Assembly: GCA_014138095.1 (NCBI GenBank)
Contig: JACGXE010000006.1
Location: 124,001-188,000, forward strand
Reading direction: 5' to 3'
Length of the DNA stretch: 64,000 nt
From: Ochrobactrum sp. RH2CCR150
GTDB taxonomy: Bacteria; Pseudomonadota; Alphaproteobacteria; Rhizobiales; Rhizobiaceae
A program made the translations under genes and the position numbers. Shown here one piece after another: positions 52,808 through 62,214 of this stretch; position 1 is the first letter of the stretch; each line of letters begins with the position of its first letter. Below the pieces are notes generated by a model, which saw only the letters and a program-made list of their open reading frames with translations, made no database searches and had not been told where the DNA came from.

Positions 52808-54111
52808 TCCGTCGAGCGAGACGGGATCAGCGCGGTCGCTACAGCGGCCAGAGCGGCGACGATAGCAAAGATGTAGAAGTTCCATTGCGGGCCGACATTG
52901 AGGCTTGCGATCAAGCCGCCCAGAAGCGGACCCGACAATGCGCCAATGCGGGAGAAGCTCAGCGCCCATCCGGTTCCGGCAGAACGGATTGAGGAATCGA
53001 GCCGCTGCGCCAGAAAGCCTGTCAGCACCAGCGACGCCGACACAGTGCCGAAACCGGCAATTGCAACGAACACATAATTCATCAGCAGCGAGCCTTTGAA
53101 GGCGAGCGCCACAATGCCGAGCGCGCCCAGCGCATAGGAACAGGCCACCGTGCGGCGCACGCCGAAACGATCTGCCCATGTGCCCAATACAATACCGCCG
53201 ATTGCCGAGCTGAGGCTGAAAACGGCAAGGAACAGCAGGCTGTTGCCGAGATCATAGCCGTTCTTGCGCATGATCTGCGGCAGCCATTGCGCAAGACCAT
53301 AGACCAGCAGCAGCCCCATGAAGAGCGCGATCCAGAAGCAGGCGGTTTCGAACGCCTTTTTCGGGGAGAAGATTTCATTGAAAACGGTGCGCCAGCCAAC
53401 CTTGCCATGCTTGCGGACAATCGCCGCCGGAACACCGACGCCCATGCGCTGCGCGGTCTTGCGCGCCGCATCGTGCTTGCCGCGCTGGACCAGCGATTCC
53501 ACGCTTTCCGGCAGGAATGCGAGGAAGATAGGCACAAACAGCAGCGGCACCGCGCCGATCAAAACGATGGTGCGCCAGCCATGGGCTTCGAGAAAGCCAC
53601 GACCGCAGAGCGCGGCAGCGAGCAATCCCATGGAATAGCCCGAATACATGAGCCCGTAATTGAAGCTCTTCTTCTTGACCGGGGAATATTCAACCGTCAG
53701 CGCTGCCGCGACCGGAATAATTCCGCCAAGACCGATGCCCGAAATGAATCGGCTCAATCCGAAGATGAAGGGTGTCGGCGCCATGGCGCTGACAATCATG
53801 CAAAGTGAAAATATGGTGATACAGGCGACGAACAGCGGCTTGCGTCCATGAAGCTCGCTCAGCGTGCCTGCCAGAATGCCGCCGATCAGCATGCCGATCA
53901 CCGTATAGCTGCCGATGGCGCCAAGCTCTATCGGCGTCAGCTGCCAGACCGGATCGACGGACAAGGCAGGCAGAATGGCCCCGATGACGCCGACGTCATA
54001 GCCTTCCGCGAAAATCGCGAGCCAGCACAGGCCCACGACCAGCAGGCTTTTGCCCACCGATATCTCCCTGCCGGCCACAGCCGGCGCATCTATGCTCTGC
54101 GCTTGAGACAT
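52804..54111 (-). CDS. Aromatic acid:H+ symporter, MFS (AAHS type)
   Basis: 435 residues, about 12 helices. AEGYDVGVIGAILPALSVD in helix 1 is the acidic signature of the PcaK/BenK aromatic acid symporters; GTLSELHGRKPLF is the MFS loop 2-3 signature and LGTWADRFGVRR its second-half counterpart. ATG at 54111 follows AAAGGGGAAG on the minus strand. It is the third gene after iorA and iorB, so the carrier probably imports the 2-oxo acid or aromatic acid used by IorAB. Confidence 0.9.
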   Translation of the reverse strand: MSQAQSIDAPAVAGREISVGKSLLVVGLCWLAIFAEGYDVGVIGAILPALSVDPVWQLTPIELGAIGSYTVIGMLIGGILAGTLSELHGRKPLFVACITIFSLCMIVSAMAPTPFIFGLSRFISGIGLGGIIPVAAALTVEYSPVKKKSFNYGLMYSGYSMGLLAAALCGRGFLEAHGWRTIVLIGAVPLLFVPIFLAFLPESVESLVQRGKHDAARKTAQRMGVGVPAAIVRKHGKVGWRTVFNEIFSPKKAFETACFWIALFMGLLLVYGLAQWLPQIMRKNGYDLGNSLLFLAVFSLSSAIGGIVLGTWADRFGVRRTVACSYALGALGIVALAFKGSLLMNYVFVAIAGFGTVSASLVLTGFLAQRLDSSIRSAGTGWALSFSRIGALSGPLLGGLIASLNVGPQWNFYIFAIVAALAAVATALIPSRSTD

Positions 54112-54217
54112 AGTCTTCCCCTTTTCTTTGAAAGTGCGGCGCGCGTCCTCGTGCACGCCGACGTTTCATGTCGAACATGACTGTTCCGGCATCTTTGCGA
54201 TGCCCTGCGCTCTTTGA

Positions 54218-55768
54218 TCAGAGCGTCGCGATTGTTTTCAGTGCGCCATCGAGCGCAATGCCCTGTTCATCCAGCAGGGCCGCCTGCCGCAAACGCCGCA
54301 GCCACGCTGCGCCGTCGTCCCGCTCACTCAGAGCGGGCAAGGCGGACATGACGCGGTCAAATTTCGACAGGCCACGCGAATGCGTGTCGGAATAGCCCTT
54401 GACCAGACGGCGGCAACCCAGAACCTCGACCGCGAGATCATAGTTCTTGGGCAAGGCGGCCAGCGCCTGTGCCAGCCAGGCTTCACAATGCTCAGTCTCT
54501 CGCTGATGGCGCAGGCTGCCGCGCCGGAAACGACGCAGGCCCGAGACGACATAAAGCCCGGTGAACCAGAACAGCGTTCCCGTATTCACCCGACGACCCT
54601 TGCTGACACGCTTGTCAAGCCATGCAAAGAGTTTCGGGCGATTTTCGATCCAGGCGCCGATACCTCTCGGCAATGTGCCGCACACTTCTTCCATGCGCGG
54701 ATGCATATATTCGGTCGTATAGGCGATCTGGTCTTTCTTGAGGCCAATTTCCTTGCGCACCCGCTCGAACCGCGAGCCGCGCACCTTGATATCGGCCACC
54801 CGGACCACATCGTCATACGCCATGGCGACAGCGACATATTTTGCCGCCTGTACGGTGAAGGCAAAGCCGTGCGCCGTACCGCCATTGGCAAGATCGGCCT
54901 TGAGCATGCCGGCGCAACGGTTCAAATATTCATCTGCATAGGCCGGGTCCTGAAACTCGGTCAGCTTCTTGATGCCCGCGAAAAGCATCGGATGGCACTC
55001 ACCCGGAAACTCATTGCGGATGCGCTTGATAAGCCCCTCCAGTGCTGGATGCTCAGCCCGCTCTGGCAGAGGGTCCAGCCGCTTTGCAGGCGTTGCCGCC
55101 AGCTTGTCATTCGCGCCGCCAAGTGCTCGCTGATAGGCAGCATCAAAAGCTCTCAGACTTGCCTCGATGCCTTTACCGCCAGACTTGATGGTTGCTTCAA
55201 AGGCGGCCTTGTCGAAAGGCAAAGCGCCCGAAGCCGCAAGCGCGCCGAACAGAGCCGAAGATACCACGCTGCCGCTTTTGGTTGCCAGTGCTTCCATGTC
55301 GAAAGCGATGGTTTTGCGCGCAGCAAAGGCTGTCGCGTCCTCCACGACCACCGGATTGCCGATGCCGTCACCCGGCTTTTCCTTTTCACCCACCGCAAAG
55401 GAGCGATGAGTGGAGGTGATGAGCAAGGTCTTGTCCGGCGTCACAAGGCCGCGCAGCACCGAGCGCCCCGCTTCCATCAATTCAGCCGCAATGACGATAT
55501 CAACGTCGCCGGGCGTGGGCATCAGCGACAGGATCGGATGTGCCCCATCACGGGCCCGCAACAGCTCAAGATAATAAATCGTCGCGCCGGTTCTCTGCGC
55601 CACGCCGGGCACGGAGGTGGTCTGCGCGACCCAGCCATTGTTTTCCGCCAGCGCCACAACCCAATCGGCGAGAACGCCGCCGCCCTGCCCGCCCATGGCG
55701 AGGATGGCAATCGATAGCGGTTTGTCCTGCGAAAGAAGAGCGGACGGCGATGCATTCAGTGTAGACAT
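54218..55768 (-). CDS. iorB: Indolepyruvate:ferredoxin oxidoreductase-like beta subunit (IorB, extended)
   Basis: 516 residues, longer than archaeal IorB (about 200). The N-terminal 2-oxoacid oxidoreductase gamma-type domain starts with AILAMGGQGGGVLADW (GGQGGG at about 26-31) and spans about 190 residues. The rest is a C-terminal extension found in proteobacterial homologs, with Arg/Lys-rich segments and no iron-sulfur Cys pattern. GAGGAACAGG precedes the ATG at 55768; the long open frame upstream lies in iorA and is rejected. It accepts electrons in oxidative decarboxylation of an aryl 2-oxo acid to an aryl-CoA. Separated from iorA by 10 bases. Confidence 0.87.
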   Translation of the reverse strand: MSTLNASPSALLSQDKPLSIAILAMGGQGGGVLADWVVALAENNGWVAQTTSVPGVAQRTGATIYYLELLRARDGAHPILSLMPTPGDVDIVIAAELMEAGRSVLRGLVTPDKTLLITSTHRSFAVGEKEKPGDGIGNPVVVEDATAFAARKTIAFDMEALATKSGSVVSSALFGALAASGALPFDKAAFEATIKSGGKGIEASLRAFDAAYQRALGGANDKLAATPAKRLDPLPERAEHPALEGLIKRIRNEFPGECHPMLFAGIKKLTEFQDPAYADEYLNRCAGMLKADLANGGTAHGFAFTVQAAKYVAVAMAYDDVVRVADIKVRGSRFERVRKEIGLKKDQIAYTTEYMHPRMEEVCGTLPRGIGAWIENRPKLFAWLDKRVSKGRRVNTGTLFWFTGLYVVSGLRRFRRGSLRHQRETEHCEAWLAQALAALPKNYDLAVEVLGCRRLVKGYSDTHSRGLSKFDRVMSALPALSERDDGAAWLRRLRQAALLDEQGIALDGALKTIATL

Positions 55769-55778
55769 GGCCTGTTCC

Positions 55779-57932
55779 TCAATCCGCAAAGACAATGCGC
55801 GACGCGCGGCGGCGCTTTTGCAGCCAGCCAATGACACCGGAGCGCAGACGATGCACGAACTTGTCCCAACCCGTCGGATTGTGGATGACATCGGCGCGAT
55901 AGAAGGACGGGCACAGAACCGCCGCTTCCGAAACCTCACCGCAATTGCCGCAACCAACGCAGGAATTGTCGATGGCCGCGACCGGATCGTCCTTCAGCGG
56001 ATCGTCAGTGTGCCTCACCGAAAGCGAAGGACAGCCCGAGAGGCGAATACAGGCGTGATCGCCGGTGCACACATCCTCATCGACACCGAAACGCTGCTTG
56101 ACCATTCGCTTGCCGTCCTTGACAGCCTTGGCGAATTGCGGCTTCACGCGGCGCTGCTTGTTGAGCATGCATTCCGACGACGCCACGATGATCTTCGGGC
56201 CTTTTTCTTCCGTCGTCAGCGCTTCCTTCAACGTGTCGCGCATCTTTGCGACGTCATAGGTGTGGTCGATCTGGCGAACCCAGCCCGCACCGATTCCCTT
56301 GACCGCATCGACGATGGAATTGTTGGTCTTGCGGCGCGGATTGATTGCTCTGGAGGACATTACGTCCTGACCGCCCGTCGCCGACGAATAGTAATTGTCG
56401 ACCACGAGGATGACACCATCCTGCTTGTTGAAGACGGCATTGCCGACCGAAGTGGCAAGACCATTGTGCCAGAAGCCGCCGTCGCCCATCACCGAAATAG
56501 AGCGCTTGCCCGCAGGCACGTTGAAAGCGGAAGCCGAGGCCGGACCAAGGCCATAGCCCATGGTCGTGCCGCCGAGATTGAACGGCGGCAGAATGGAAAA
56601 CAGGTGGCAGCCGATATCGGCAGAAACGTGATGCTCGCCCAGTTCCTTTTCCACCAGCTTCATGGCAGCGAAGATCGGGCGTTCCGGGCAGCCGGTGCAG
56701 AAACCGGCGGGGCGCGGCGGAACCACTTCGGCCAGCGCCTTGACGCGCTCATCGGCCAGAACCGGTGATGGATCCGGCAGCGGCGGACGGTTGCCGAGCA
56801 ATTGCGGTGCATGCGCATCGAAGAATGCCGTCAGGCCTTTCAGAAGCACGGGCGTGGTGTATTCGCCGCCCAGCGGCAGCACATCCTTGCCGGACAGTTT
56901 TGTCTGGATATCCCGGCGGCGCAGCAGCGTATGCAGCGCCTGCTCGATATATTCAGGTGCGCCCTCCTCCAGCATCACCACGGCTTTCTTGCCGGCAACG
57001 AAGTCGATGACTTCATCGTCTATCATCGGATAGGCGACATTCATCACATAGATTGGAACGCGGCTTTCGCCGTAAACATCGGCCAGCCCCATTTGCTGCA
57101 AGGCACGCATGGCGCTGTTGTACAGCCCGCCCTGGAGGATGATGCCGACATCGCCCTCTTGCGGGCCGAAATATTCATTGAGACGATTGGCTTTGACAAA
57201 CTCGACGGCAGCGGGCCAACGCTTCTCGAGCTTTTCCTTCTCGTGCAGGAAGGATGCGGGCGGCAGGACGATGCGGTTCACGTCGCGCCTCGGATTTTCC
57301 AGCGCATCGGCCAGCGTGTGGGCAGGCCGCTTGTTATCCTTCGCTACAAACTGACCATGCACATGGCAGCTGCGAATACCAACCTGTAGCATGACCGGCG
57401 TGTTGGAGGCTTCCGACAGTTCAAAGCCTTTTTCAACGGCTTCCACGATCGAAGGCAGATTGGGCCGCGGCGTCAAAAGCCACATTTGCGATTTCATCGC
57501 ATAGGCGTGGCTGCGCTCCTGCATGATGGAGGAGCCTTCGCCGTAATCCTCACCAATGATGACCAGCGCGCCGCCGGTCACACCGCCCGAGGCGAGATTG
57601 GACAGGGCGTCGGAGGCGACATTGGTGCCAGCCGTCGATTTCCAGGTGACCGCGCCGCGTACCGGATACATTACGGAAGCGGAAAGCATGGCCGCAGCCG
57701 CAGCTTCCGATGCGGACGATTCGAAATGAACGCCCAGATCTTCCATCACGTCCTTCGCATCGGCGAGAACGTCCATGAGGTGGGAAATCGGCGAACCCTG
57801 ATAGCCGCCGACATAGGAAACGCCTGACTGCAGCAGCGCCTTGGTGATGGCGAGAATGCCTTCACCGCTGAAAATATCGCCTTCGCCGAGCTTCAGATCC
57901 TCGACTTCACGGGCGAATGAGCGCTCCGCCAT
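55779..57932 (-). CDS. iorA: Indolepyruvate:ferredoxin oxidoreductase-like alpha subunit (IorA)
   Basis: 717 residues. An N-terminal pyruvate:ferredoxin oxidoreductase-like domain (GYQGSPISHLMDVL, FESSASEAAAAAMLSASV) is followed by a transketolase-type middle region. The TPP-binding segment is MGDGGFWHNGLATSVGN to VDNYYSSATGGQ (about 480-520), and two 4Fe-4S motifs follow (CTGDHACIRLSGCPS near 620, CVGCGNCGEVSEAAVLCPS near 660). It catalyses CoA-dependent oxidative decarboxylation of aryl 2-oxo acids. Its gene is divergent from the 2-aminobenzoyl-CoA monooxygenase/reductase, sharing a 280-bp control region. Substrate may be indolepyruvate, phenylpyruvate, or an aryl glyoxylate such as isatinate; the last would give 2-aminobenzoyl-CoA directly. 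Confidence 0.9.
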   Translation of the reverse strand: MAERSFAREVEDLKLGEGDIFSGEGILAITKALLQSGVSYVGGYQGSPISHLMDVLADAKDVMEDLGVHFESSASEAAAAAMLSASVMYPVRGAVTWKSTAGTNVASDALSNLASGGVTGGALVIIGEDYGEGSSIMQERSHAYAMKSQMWLLTPRPNLPSIVEAVEKGFELSEASNTPVMLQVGIRSCHVHGQFVAKDNKRPAHTLADALENPRRDVNRIVLPPASFLHEKEKLEKRWPAAVEFVKANRLNEYFGPQEGDVGIILQGGLYNSAMRALQQMGLADVYGESRVPIYVMNVAYPMIDDEVIDFVAGKKAVVMLEEGAPEYIEQALHTLLRRRDIQTKLSGKDVLPLGGEYTTPVLLKGLTAFFDAHAPQLLGNRPPLPDPSPVLADERVKALAEVVPPRPAGFCTGCPERPIFAAMKLVEKELGEHHVSADIGCHLFSILPPFNLGGTTMGYGLGPASASAFNVPAGKRSISVMGDGGFWHNGLATSVGNAVFNKQDGVILVVDNYYSSATGGQDVMSSRAINPRRKTNNSIVDAVKGIGAGWVRQIDHTYDVAKMRDTLKEALTTEEKGPKIIVASSECMLNKQRRVKPQFAKAVKDGKRMVKQRFGVDEDVCTGDHACIRLSGCPSLSVRHTDDPLKDDPVAAIDNSCVGCGNCGEVSEAAVLCPSFYRADVIHNPTGWDKFVHRLRSGVIGWLQKRRRASRIVFAD

Positions 57933-57968
57933 GACAATTCCCCTTTTCCGTTCGCCGGAATATCAATT

Positions 57969-58047
57969 CATTTGCATCAGCATATTTTCTAATTCTAAAC
58001 TGTGTCAATAGCGCTTTTCAGAACGATTATAATTATTGCATTTGCAT
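57969..58047. promoter_or_regulatory. Repeated CATTTGCAT motifs in iorA/monooxygenase gap
   Basis: CATTTGCAT occurs at 57969-57977 and 58039-58047, each followed within a few bases by an ATTTTCTA/ATTTCTA run. The gap is AT-rich relative to coding DNA. They may be half-sites for a second regulator on the iorA side. Confidence 0.35.
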
Positions 58048-58136
58048 ATTTCTATTTGGAGGCGTTTTCCATGCTCCTTAACGGAATGTGAGAAAGGCCG
58101 CGATTTTTTCGCTTGACGTGCCAGAGCACCCAATTA

Positions 58137-58154
58137 TATTTTAAGCTTAAAATA
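58137..58154. promoter_or_regulatory. Perfect 18-bp palindrome, copy 2 of shared operator
   Basis: TATTTTAAGCTTAAAATA is its own reverse complement. It is 59 bases before the start codon of the monooxygenase/reductase gene and matches 16 of 18 bases of the site at 37657-37674. Symmetry and length fit a MarR- or IclR-type dimer. Confidence 0.7.
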
Positions 58155-58212
58155 ATTAACCGGCTCCGTTCGGCAAATATCGCTCGGCAGCATATCGGAA
58201 AGGGAACTCAAC

Positions 58213-60537
58213 ATGCGTATCGTGTGTATTGGAGGAGGTCCGGCCGGCCTTTATTTCGGCCTTCTGATGAAGAAGCTTCATCCGGAACATGACATTACGG
58301 TCGTGGAGCGCAATCGCCCCTATGACACGTTCGGCTGGGGCGTGGTGTTTTCCGACGCGACCATGGAATCGATGAAAGTCTGGGACCCGGAAAGTGCAGC
58401 CGAAATTCAGGACGCCTTCAATCACTGGGACGATATCGAGGTGTTGTTCAAGGGCACGCGCCAGCGCACGAGCGGTCATGGCTTTGTCGGCATCGGCCGC
58501 AAGCGCCTGCTCAACATTCTTCAGCTGCGCTGCGAAGCGCTGGGCGTGAAGCTTCAGTTTGAAACCGACGTGGAAAGCGATCTCGATTTCCCGGACGCCG
58601 ATCTCATCATCGCTTCGGACGGCCTGAACTCCCGCATCCGCAATCGCTACGAGGATGTGTTCGAGCCCGATCTGATCGTGCGGCCCAATCGCTATATCTG
58701 GCTCGGCACAGAAAAACTGTTCGACGCCTTTACCTTCGATTTCCGCAAGACCGACCACGGCTGGTTCCAGGCGCATATCTACAAGTTCGACGACAAGACC
58801 TCGACCTTCATCATCGAAACCACCGAGGAAGCCTATCAGGCACATGGTTTGGACCAGATGGACCAGACAGCCTCCATCGATTTCTGCGAGAAGCTTTTTG
58901 CTGAGACGCTGGAAGGTGTGCCGCTGATGACCAATGCGCGCCATATGCGCGGCTCGGCCTGGCTGAACTTCAACCGTCTCATTTGCGGAAAATGGAGCCA
59001 TTTCAACGGCAATTCCCATGTGGTTTTGATGGGCGACGCAGCCCATACCGCGCATTTCGCCATCGGATCGGGCACCAAACTTGCCATCGATGACGCGATT
59101 GAACTGGCCAACCAGTTCCAGAAGCTCGGTCACGGCAAGGAAGGCATTCCTGAAGTCCTGCATGCCTATGAGGAGATCCGCCGGGTCGATGTTGCACGCA
59201 TTCAGAACGCTGCACGCAACGCCATGGAATGGTTCGAGGTCGTCGGCCAACGTTATGCCGACACGCTGGAGCCGGAACAGTTCATGTATTCCATGCTCAC
59301 GCGTTCGCAGCGCATCAGCCACGAAAATCTGCGCCTGCGCGACAAGAATTGGCTGGAAGGCTATGAGCGCTGGTTTGCCCGCAAGCAGGGGCTGAACGTG
59401 ACGGAAGACGAGCGTTGCCTGCCGCCAATGTTCACCCCCTATACGCTGCGCGGCGTGACGCTGCCAAACCGCATCGTCGTGTCGCCAATGGCAATGTATT
59501 CCGCAACCGACGGCCTGATCGACGATTTCCATATGGTGCATCTGGGCAGCCGCGCCATGGGCGGTGCGGGACTGGTCTTCGCCGAAATGACCTGCGTGTC
59601 ACCCGATGCACGGATTACCCCCGGCTGTCTCGGCATCTGGAACGATGCACAGGCCGAAGGCTGGAAGCGCGTTGTCGATTTCGTGCACGGCAACAGCAAT
59701 GCCAAGGTTGCCATGCAGATCGGCCACGCCGGACGTAAAGGCGCGACCAAGCTTGCATGGGAAGGCATTGACCAGCCGCTGGACGACGGTGCATGGCCGC
59801 TGCTGTCTGCCTCGGCCCTCCCCTATCTCAAGCACAGCCAGACGCCAAAGGCGATGGACCACGCCGACATGGATCGGGTGAAAGCGGATTTCGTTGCCGC
59901 CACCAAACGCGCGGCGGAAGCCGGCGTCGATTGGCTCGAACTGCACTGTGCCCACGGCTATCTTCTATCGAGCTTCCTGTCGCCGCTCACCAACCGGCGC
60001 GAGGACGAATATGGCGGCAGCTATGAAAACCGCGCACGTTATCCGCTGGAAGTCTTCCACGCGGTCCGCGAAGTCTGGCCGCAGGACAAGCCGATCTCGG
60101 TTCGTCTTTCCTGCCACGACTGGTTTGAAGGCGGCAACACGCCGGAAGATGCGGCGATCTTTGCCGAGATGTTCAAGGCCGCAGGGGCCGATCTGATCGA
60201 CTGTTCATCTGGTCAGGTCTGGAAGGAAGAAAAGCCGGTTTATGGCCGTCTGTTCCAGACCCCGTTCTCCGACAAGATCCGCAACGAAATCCACATTCCG
60301 ACGATCGCCGTCGGTGCGATTTCAGAAGCTGATCACGCCAATTCGATCATCGCCGCCGGGCGCGCCGATCTCTGTGCTGTGGCACGCCCGCATCTTGCCG
60401 ATCCGGCATGGGCGCTTCATGAGGCGGCGAAAATCGGCATCAACTCCATCGCCTGGCCGAAGCAATATCGCTCAAGCAAATATCAATATGAAGCCAATCT
60501 CGCCCGCGCAGCCGCTGCACCGCAAGGCGCGAAATAG
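58213..60537 (+). CDS. 2-aminobenzoyl-CoA monooxygenase/reductase (fused flavoprotein)
   Basis: 774 residues, two flavin domains. Residues 1-~390 are a group A FAD monooxygenase like salicylyl-CoA 5-hydroxylase (GGGPAG at 7-12, GWGVVFSD, IIASDGLNSRIR, MGDAAHTAHFAIGSG near 274-288). Residues ~404-765 are an Old Yellow Enzyme-type FMN domain (MFTPYTLRGVTLPNRIVVSPM, QIGHAGRKG, HCAHGYLLSSFLSP, RREDEYGGSYENRARYPLEV). This fusion is the architecture of the Azoarcus evansii enzyme that hydroxylates and then reduces the ring of 2-aminobenzoyl-CoA to a non-aromatic oxo-cyclohexene-CoA. The same fusion is sometimes annotated as salicylyl-CoA 5-hydroxylase/oxidoreductase. First gene of the beta-oxidation-like operon. 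Confidence 0.9.
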   Translation: MRIVCIGGGPAGLYFGLLMKKLHPEHDITVVERNRPYDTFGWGVVFSDATMESMKVWDPESAAEIQDAFNHWDDIEVLFKGTRQRTSGHGFVGIGRKRLLNILQLRCEALGVKLQFETDVESDLDFPDADLIIASDGLNSRIRNRYEDVFEPDLIVRPNRYIWLGTEKLFDAFTFDFRKTDHGWFQAHIYKFDDKTSTFIIETTEEAYQAHGLDQMDQTASIDFCEKLFAETLEGVPLMTNARHMRGSAWLNFNRLICGKWSHFNGNSHVVLMGDAAHTAHFAIGSGTKLAIDDAIELANQFQKLGHGKEGIPEVLHAYEEIRRVDVARIQNAARNAMEWFEVVGQRYADTLEPEQFMYSMLTRSQRISHENLRLRDKNWLEGYERWFARKQGLNVTEDERCLPPMFTPYTLRGVTLPNRIVVSPMAMYSATDGLIDDFHMVHLGSRAMGGAGLVFAEMTCVSPDARITPGCLGIWNDAQAEGWKRVVDFVHGNSNAKVAMQIGHAGRKGATKLAWEGIDQPLDDGAWPLLSASALPYLKHSQTPKAMDHADMDRVKADFVAATKRAAEAGVDWLELHCAHGYLLSSFLSPLTNRREDEYGGSYENRARYPLEVFHAVREVWPQDKPISVRLSCHDWFEGGNTPEDAAIFAEMFKAAGADLIDCSSGQVWKEEKPVYGRLFQTPFSDKIRNEIHIPTIAVGAISEADHANSIIAAGRADLCAVARPHLADPAWALHEAAKIGINSIAWPKQYRSSKYQYEANLARAAAAPQGAK

Positions 60538-60563
60538 AGCGGTTGAGATAACAGGAGATTGCG

Positions 60564-61364
60564 ATGAACGATCCGGCTATTGGCCTTGCCCTTTCCGGCA
60601 AACATGCGCTGGTCACCGGTGCCGGTAGCGGCATTGGCGCCGCTATCGCGGTCGGTCTTGCGCGCGCCGGGGCCAATGTGACCCTGGCTGGCCGCCGCCG
60701 CGAGCCGCTGGAAGCAACTGCCGCCCTGTTGGACTGGCAGCGATGCTTCATTGCCGATGGTTTCGACGTGACGAACCGCGAAGCCATTGAGACCGGCCTG
60801 AACGGCGCGCGCGCCGCATTCGGGCCAGTCAGCATTCTTATTAATAATGCCGGGGAAGCGCCGAGCGCACCTTTCGAGAAAACCAGTCTCGATATGTGGA
60901 GCCGCGTTCTCGACGTCGATCTCACCGGCGTCTTCAATGTGACGCAGGCGACCCTTGATGACATCAAGGCGGGTGGCAAAGGCGGGCGCATCATCAATAT
61001 CGCGTCGACGGCGGGCCTGAGCGGTTATTCCTATGTCTCGGCCTATTGCGCTGCAAAGCACGGGGTCGTCGGGTTGACCAGAGCGCTGGCGCTGGAACTG
61101 GCCCGCAAGGGCGTGACGGTCAATGCCGTTTGCCCGGGCTTTACCGATACGCCGATCATTGCCCGCTCGATCCAGGCCATTGTCGCCAAGACCGGACGGT
61201 CGGAGGACGATGTTCTGGCAGAATTCGTCAAGGCGAACCCGCAGGGACGCCTGATACAGCCGGAGGAAGTGGCTGAAACCGTGCTGTGGCTCACATCGCC
61301 CGGCGCGCAATCGATAACTGGACAGGCGATAGCAATCGCCGGTGGGGAGGTAATGGCAGGATGA
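60564..61364 (+). CDS. Short-chain dehydrogenase/reductase
   Basis: 266 residues. TGAGSGIG near residue 19 binds NAD(P), NNAG is present, and [12 protein letters not shown] holds the Tyr and Lys of the active site (Y-x3-K). In the operon it probably oxidises or reduces an alicyclic hydroxy/oxo-acyl-CoA formed from the monooxygenase/reductase product. AGGAG precedes the ATG; the stop overlaps the next start (ATGA). Confidence 0.9.
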   Translation: MNDPAIGLALSGKHALVTGAGSGIGAAIAVGLARAGANVTLAGRRREPLEATAALLDWQRCFIADGFDVTNREAIETGLNGARAAFGPVSILINNAGEAPSAPFEKTSLDMWSRVLDVDLTGVFNVTQATLDDIKAGGKGGRIINIASTAGLSGYSYVSAYCAAKHGVVGLTRALALELARKGVTVNAVCPGFTDTPIIARSIQAIVAKTGRSEDDVLAEFVKANPQGRLIQPEEVAETVLWLTSPGAQSITGQAIAIAGGEVMAG

Positions 61365-62212
61365 CCGACGGCACAATTTCGATGGCGAGCAATCTGAAGC
61401 CTTTCAAGGATTATCAGGCCGAGCATTTTCTGTGGCAGACGAGCGAAGACGGTCGCGTTGCAACGCTGACCCTGAACCGCCCGGACCGGAAAAATCCGCT
61501 GACATTCGAAAGCTATGCCGAGCTGCGTGACCTGTTTCGCAATCTCGTTTATGCCTCCGACGTGCGCACCATCGTGCTGACCGGCGCTGGCGGAAACTTC
61601 TCGTCGGGCGGTGATGTGTTCGAGATCATCGAACCGCTGACCAAAATGGCGATGCCCGACCTTCTGGCTTTCACGCGCATGACGGGCGATGTCGTCAAGG
61701 CCATGCGCAAATGTCCGCAGCAAATTATTGCCGCCGTTGACGGCATTTGCGCTGGTGCTGGCGCAATTCTCGCCATGGCATCGGATTTGCGCATCGCGAC
61801 GCCGGAAGCCAAGACAGCCTTCCTTTTCACCCGCGTCGGTCTCGCAGGCGCAGATATGGGCGCATGCGGCATTCTCCCGCGACTGATCGGTCAGGGCCGC
61901 GCATCGGAACTGCTTTATACCGGCCGTTTCATGAGCGCTGACGAAGGCGAGCGCTGGGGCTTCTTCAACGCGCTGCATCCGCAGGGCGACCTTATCGGCA
62001 AGGCCGAAGCGCTGGCACGCAACATCGCCGACGGCCCATGGTTCGCGCATGGCATGACCAAAACCATGCTCAATCAGGAATGGGCGATGGGCATTGAAGA
62101 GCTGGTGGAATCGGAAGCGCAGGCGCAGGCCATCTGCATGGCGACGCAGGATTTCCGCCGCGCCTTCGAGGCTTTCGCAGCCAAGCAGAAGCCCGTTTTC
62201 GAGGGGAACTGA
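61361..62212 (+). CDS. Enoyl-CoA hydratase/isomerase family protein
   Basis: Crotonase-fold protein, 283 residues. [13 protein letters not shown] and [25 protein letters not shown] form the CoA and oxyanion sites. The second catalytic Glu of true hydratases is replaced in the [17 protein letters not shown] segment, where Asp stands instead, so it may be an isomerase or ring hydrolase rather than a simple hydratase. Coupled to the SDR gene by a 4-base overlap and 2 bases from the acyl-CoA dehydrogenase gene. Confidence 0.87.
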   Translation: MTDGTISMASNLKPFKDYQAEHFLWQTSEDGRVATLTLNRPDRKNPLTFESYAELRDLFRNLVYASDVRTIVLTGAGGNFSSGGDVFEIIEPLTKMAMPDLLAFTRMTGDVVKAMRKCPQQIIAAVDGICAGAGAILAMASDLRIATPEAKTAFLFTRVGLAGADMGACGILPRLIGQGRASELLYTGRFMSADEGERWGFFNALHPQGDLIGKAEALARNIADGPWFAHGMTKTMLNQEWAMGIEELVESEAQAQAICMATQDFRRAFEAFAAKQKPVFEGN

Positions 62213-62214
62213 CC

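Noticed and set aside
58156-59541. 461-residue open frame on the minus strand
   Set aside because: Antisense to the 2-aminobenzoyl-CoA monooxygenase/reductase; no domain, and it overlaps the promoter region only by chance.
60535-60560. TAGAGCGGTTGAGAT at the stop codon of the monooxygenase/reductase gene as a repeat remnant
   Set aside because: Resembles TAGAGCGGTTCC of the intergenic repeat, but the match is too short to distinguish from chance.
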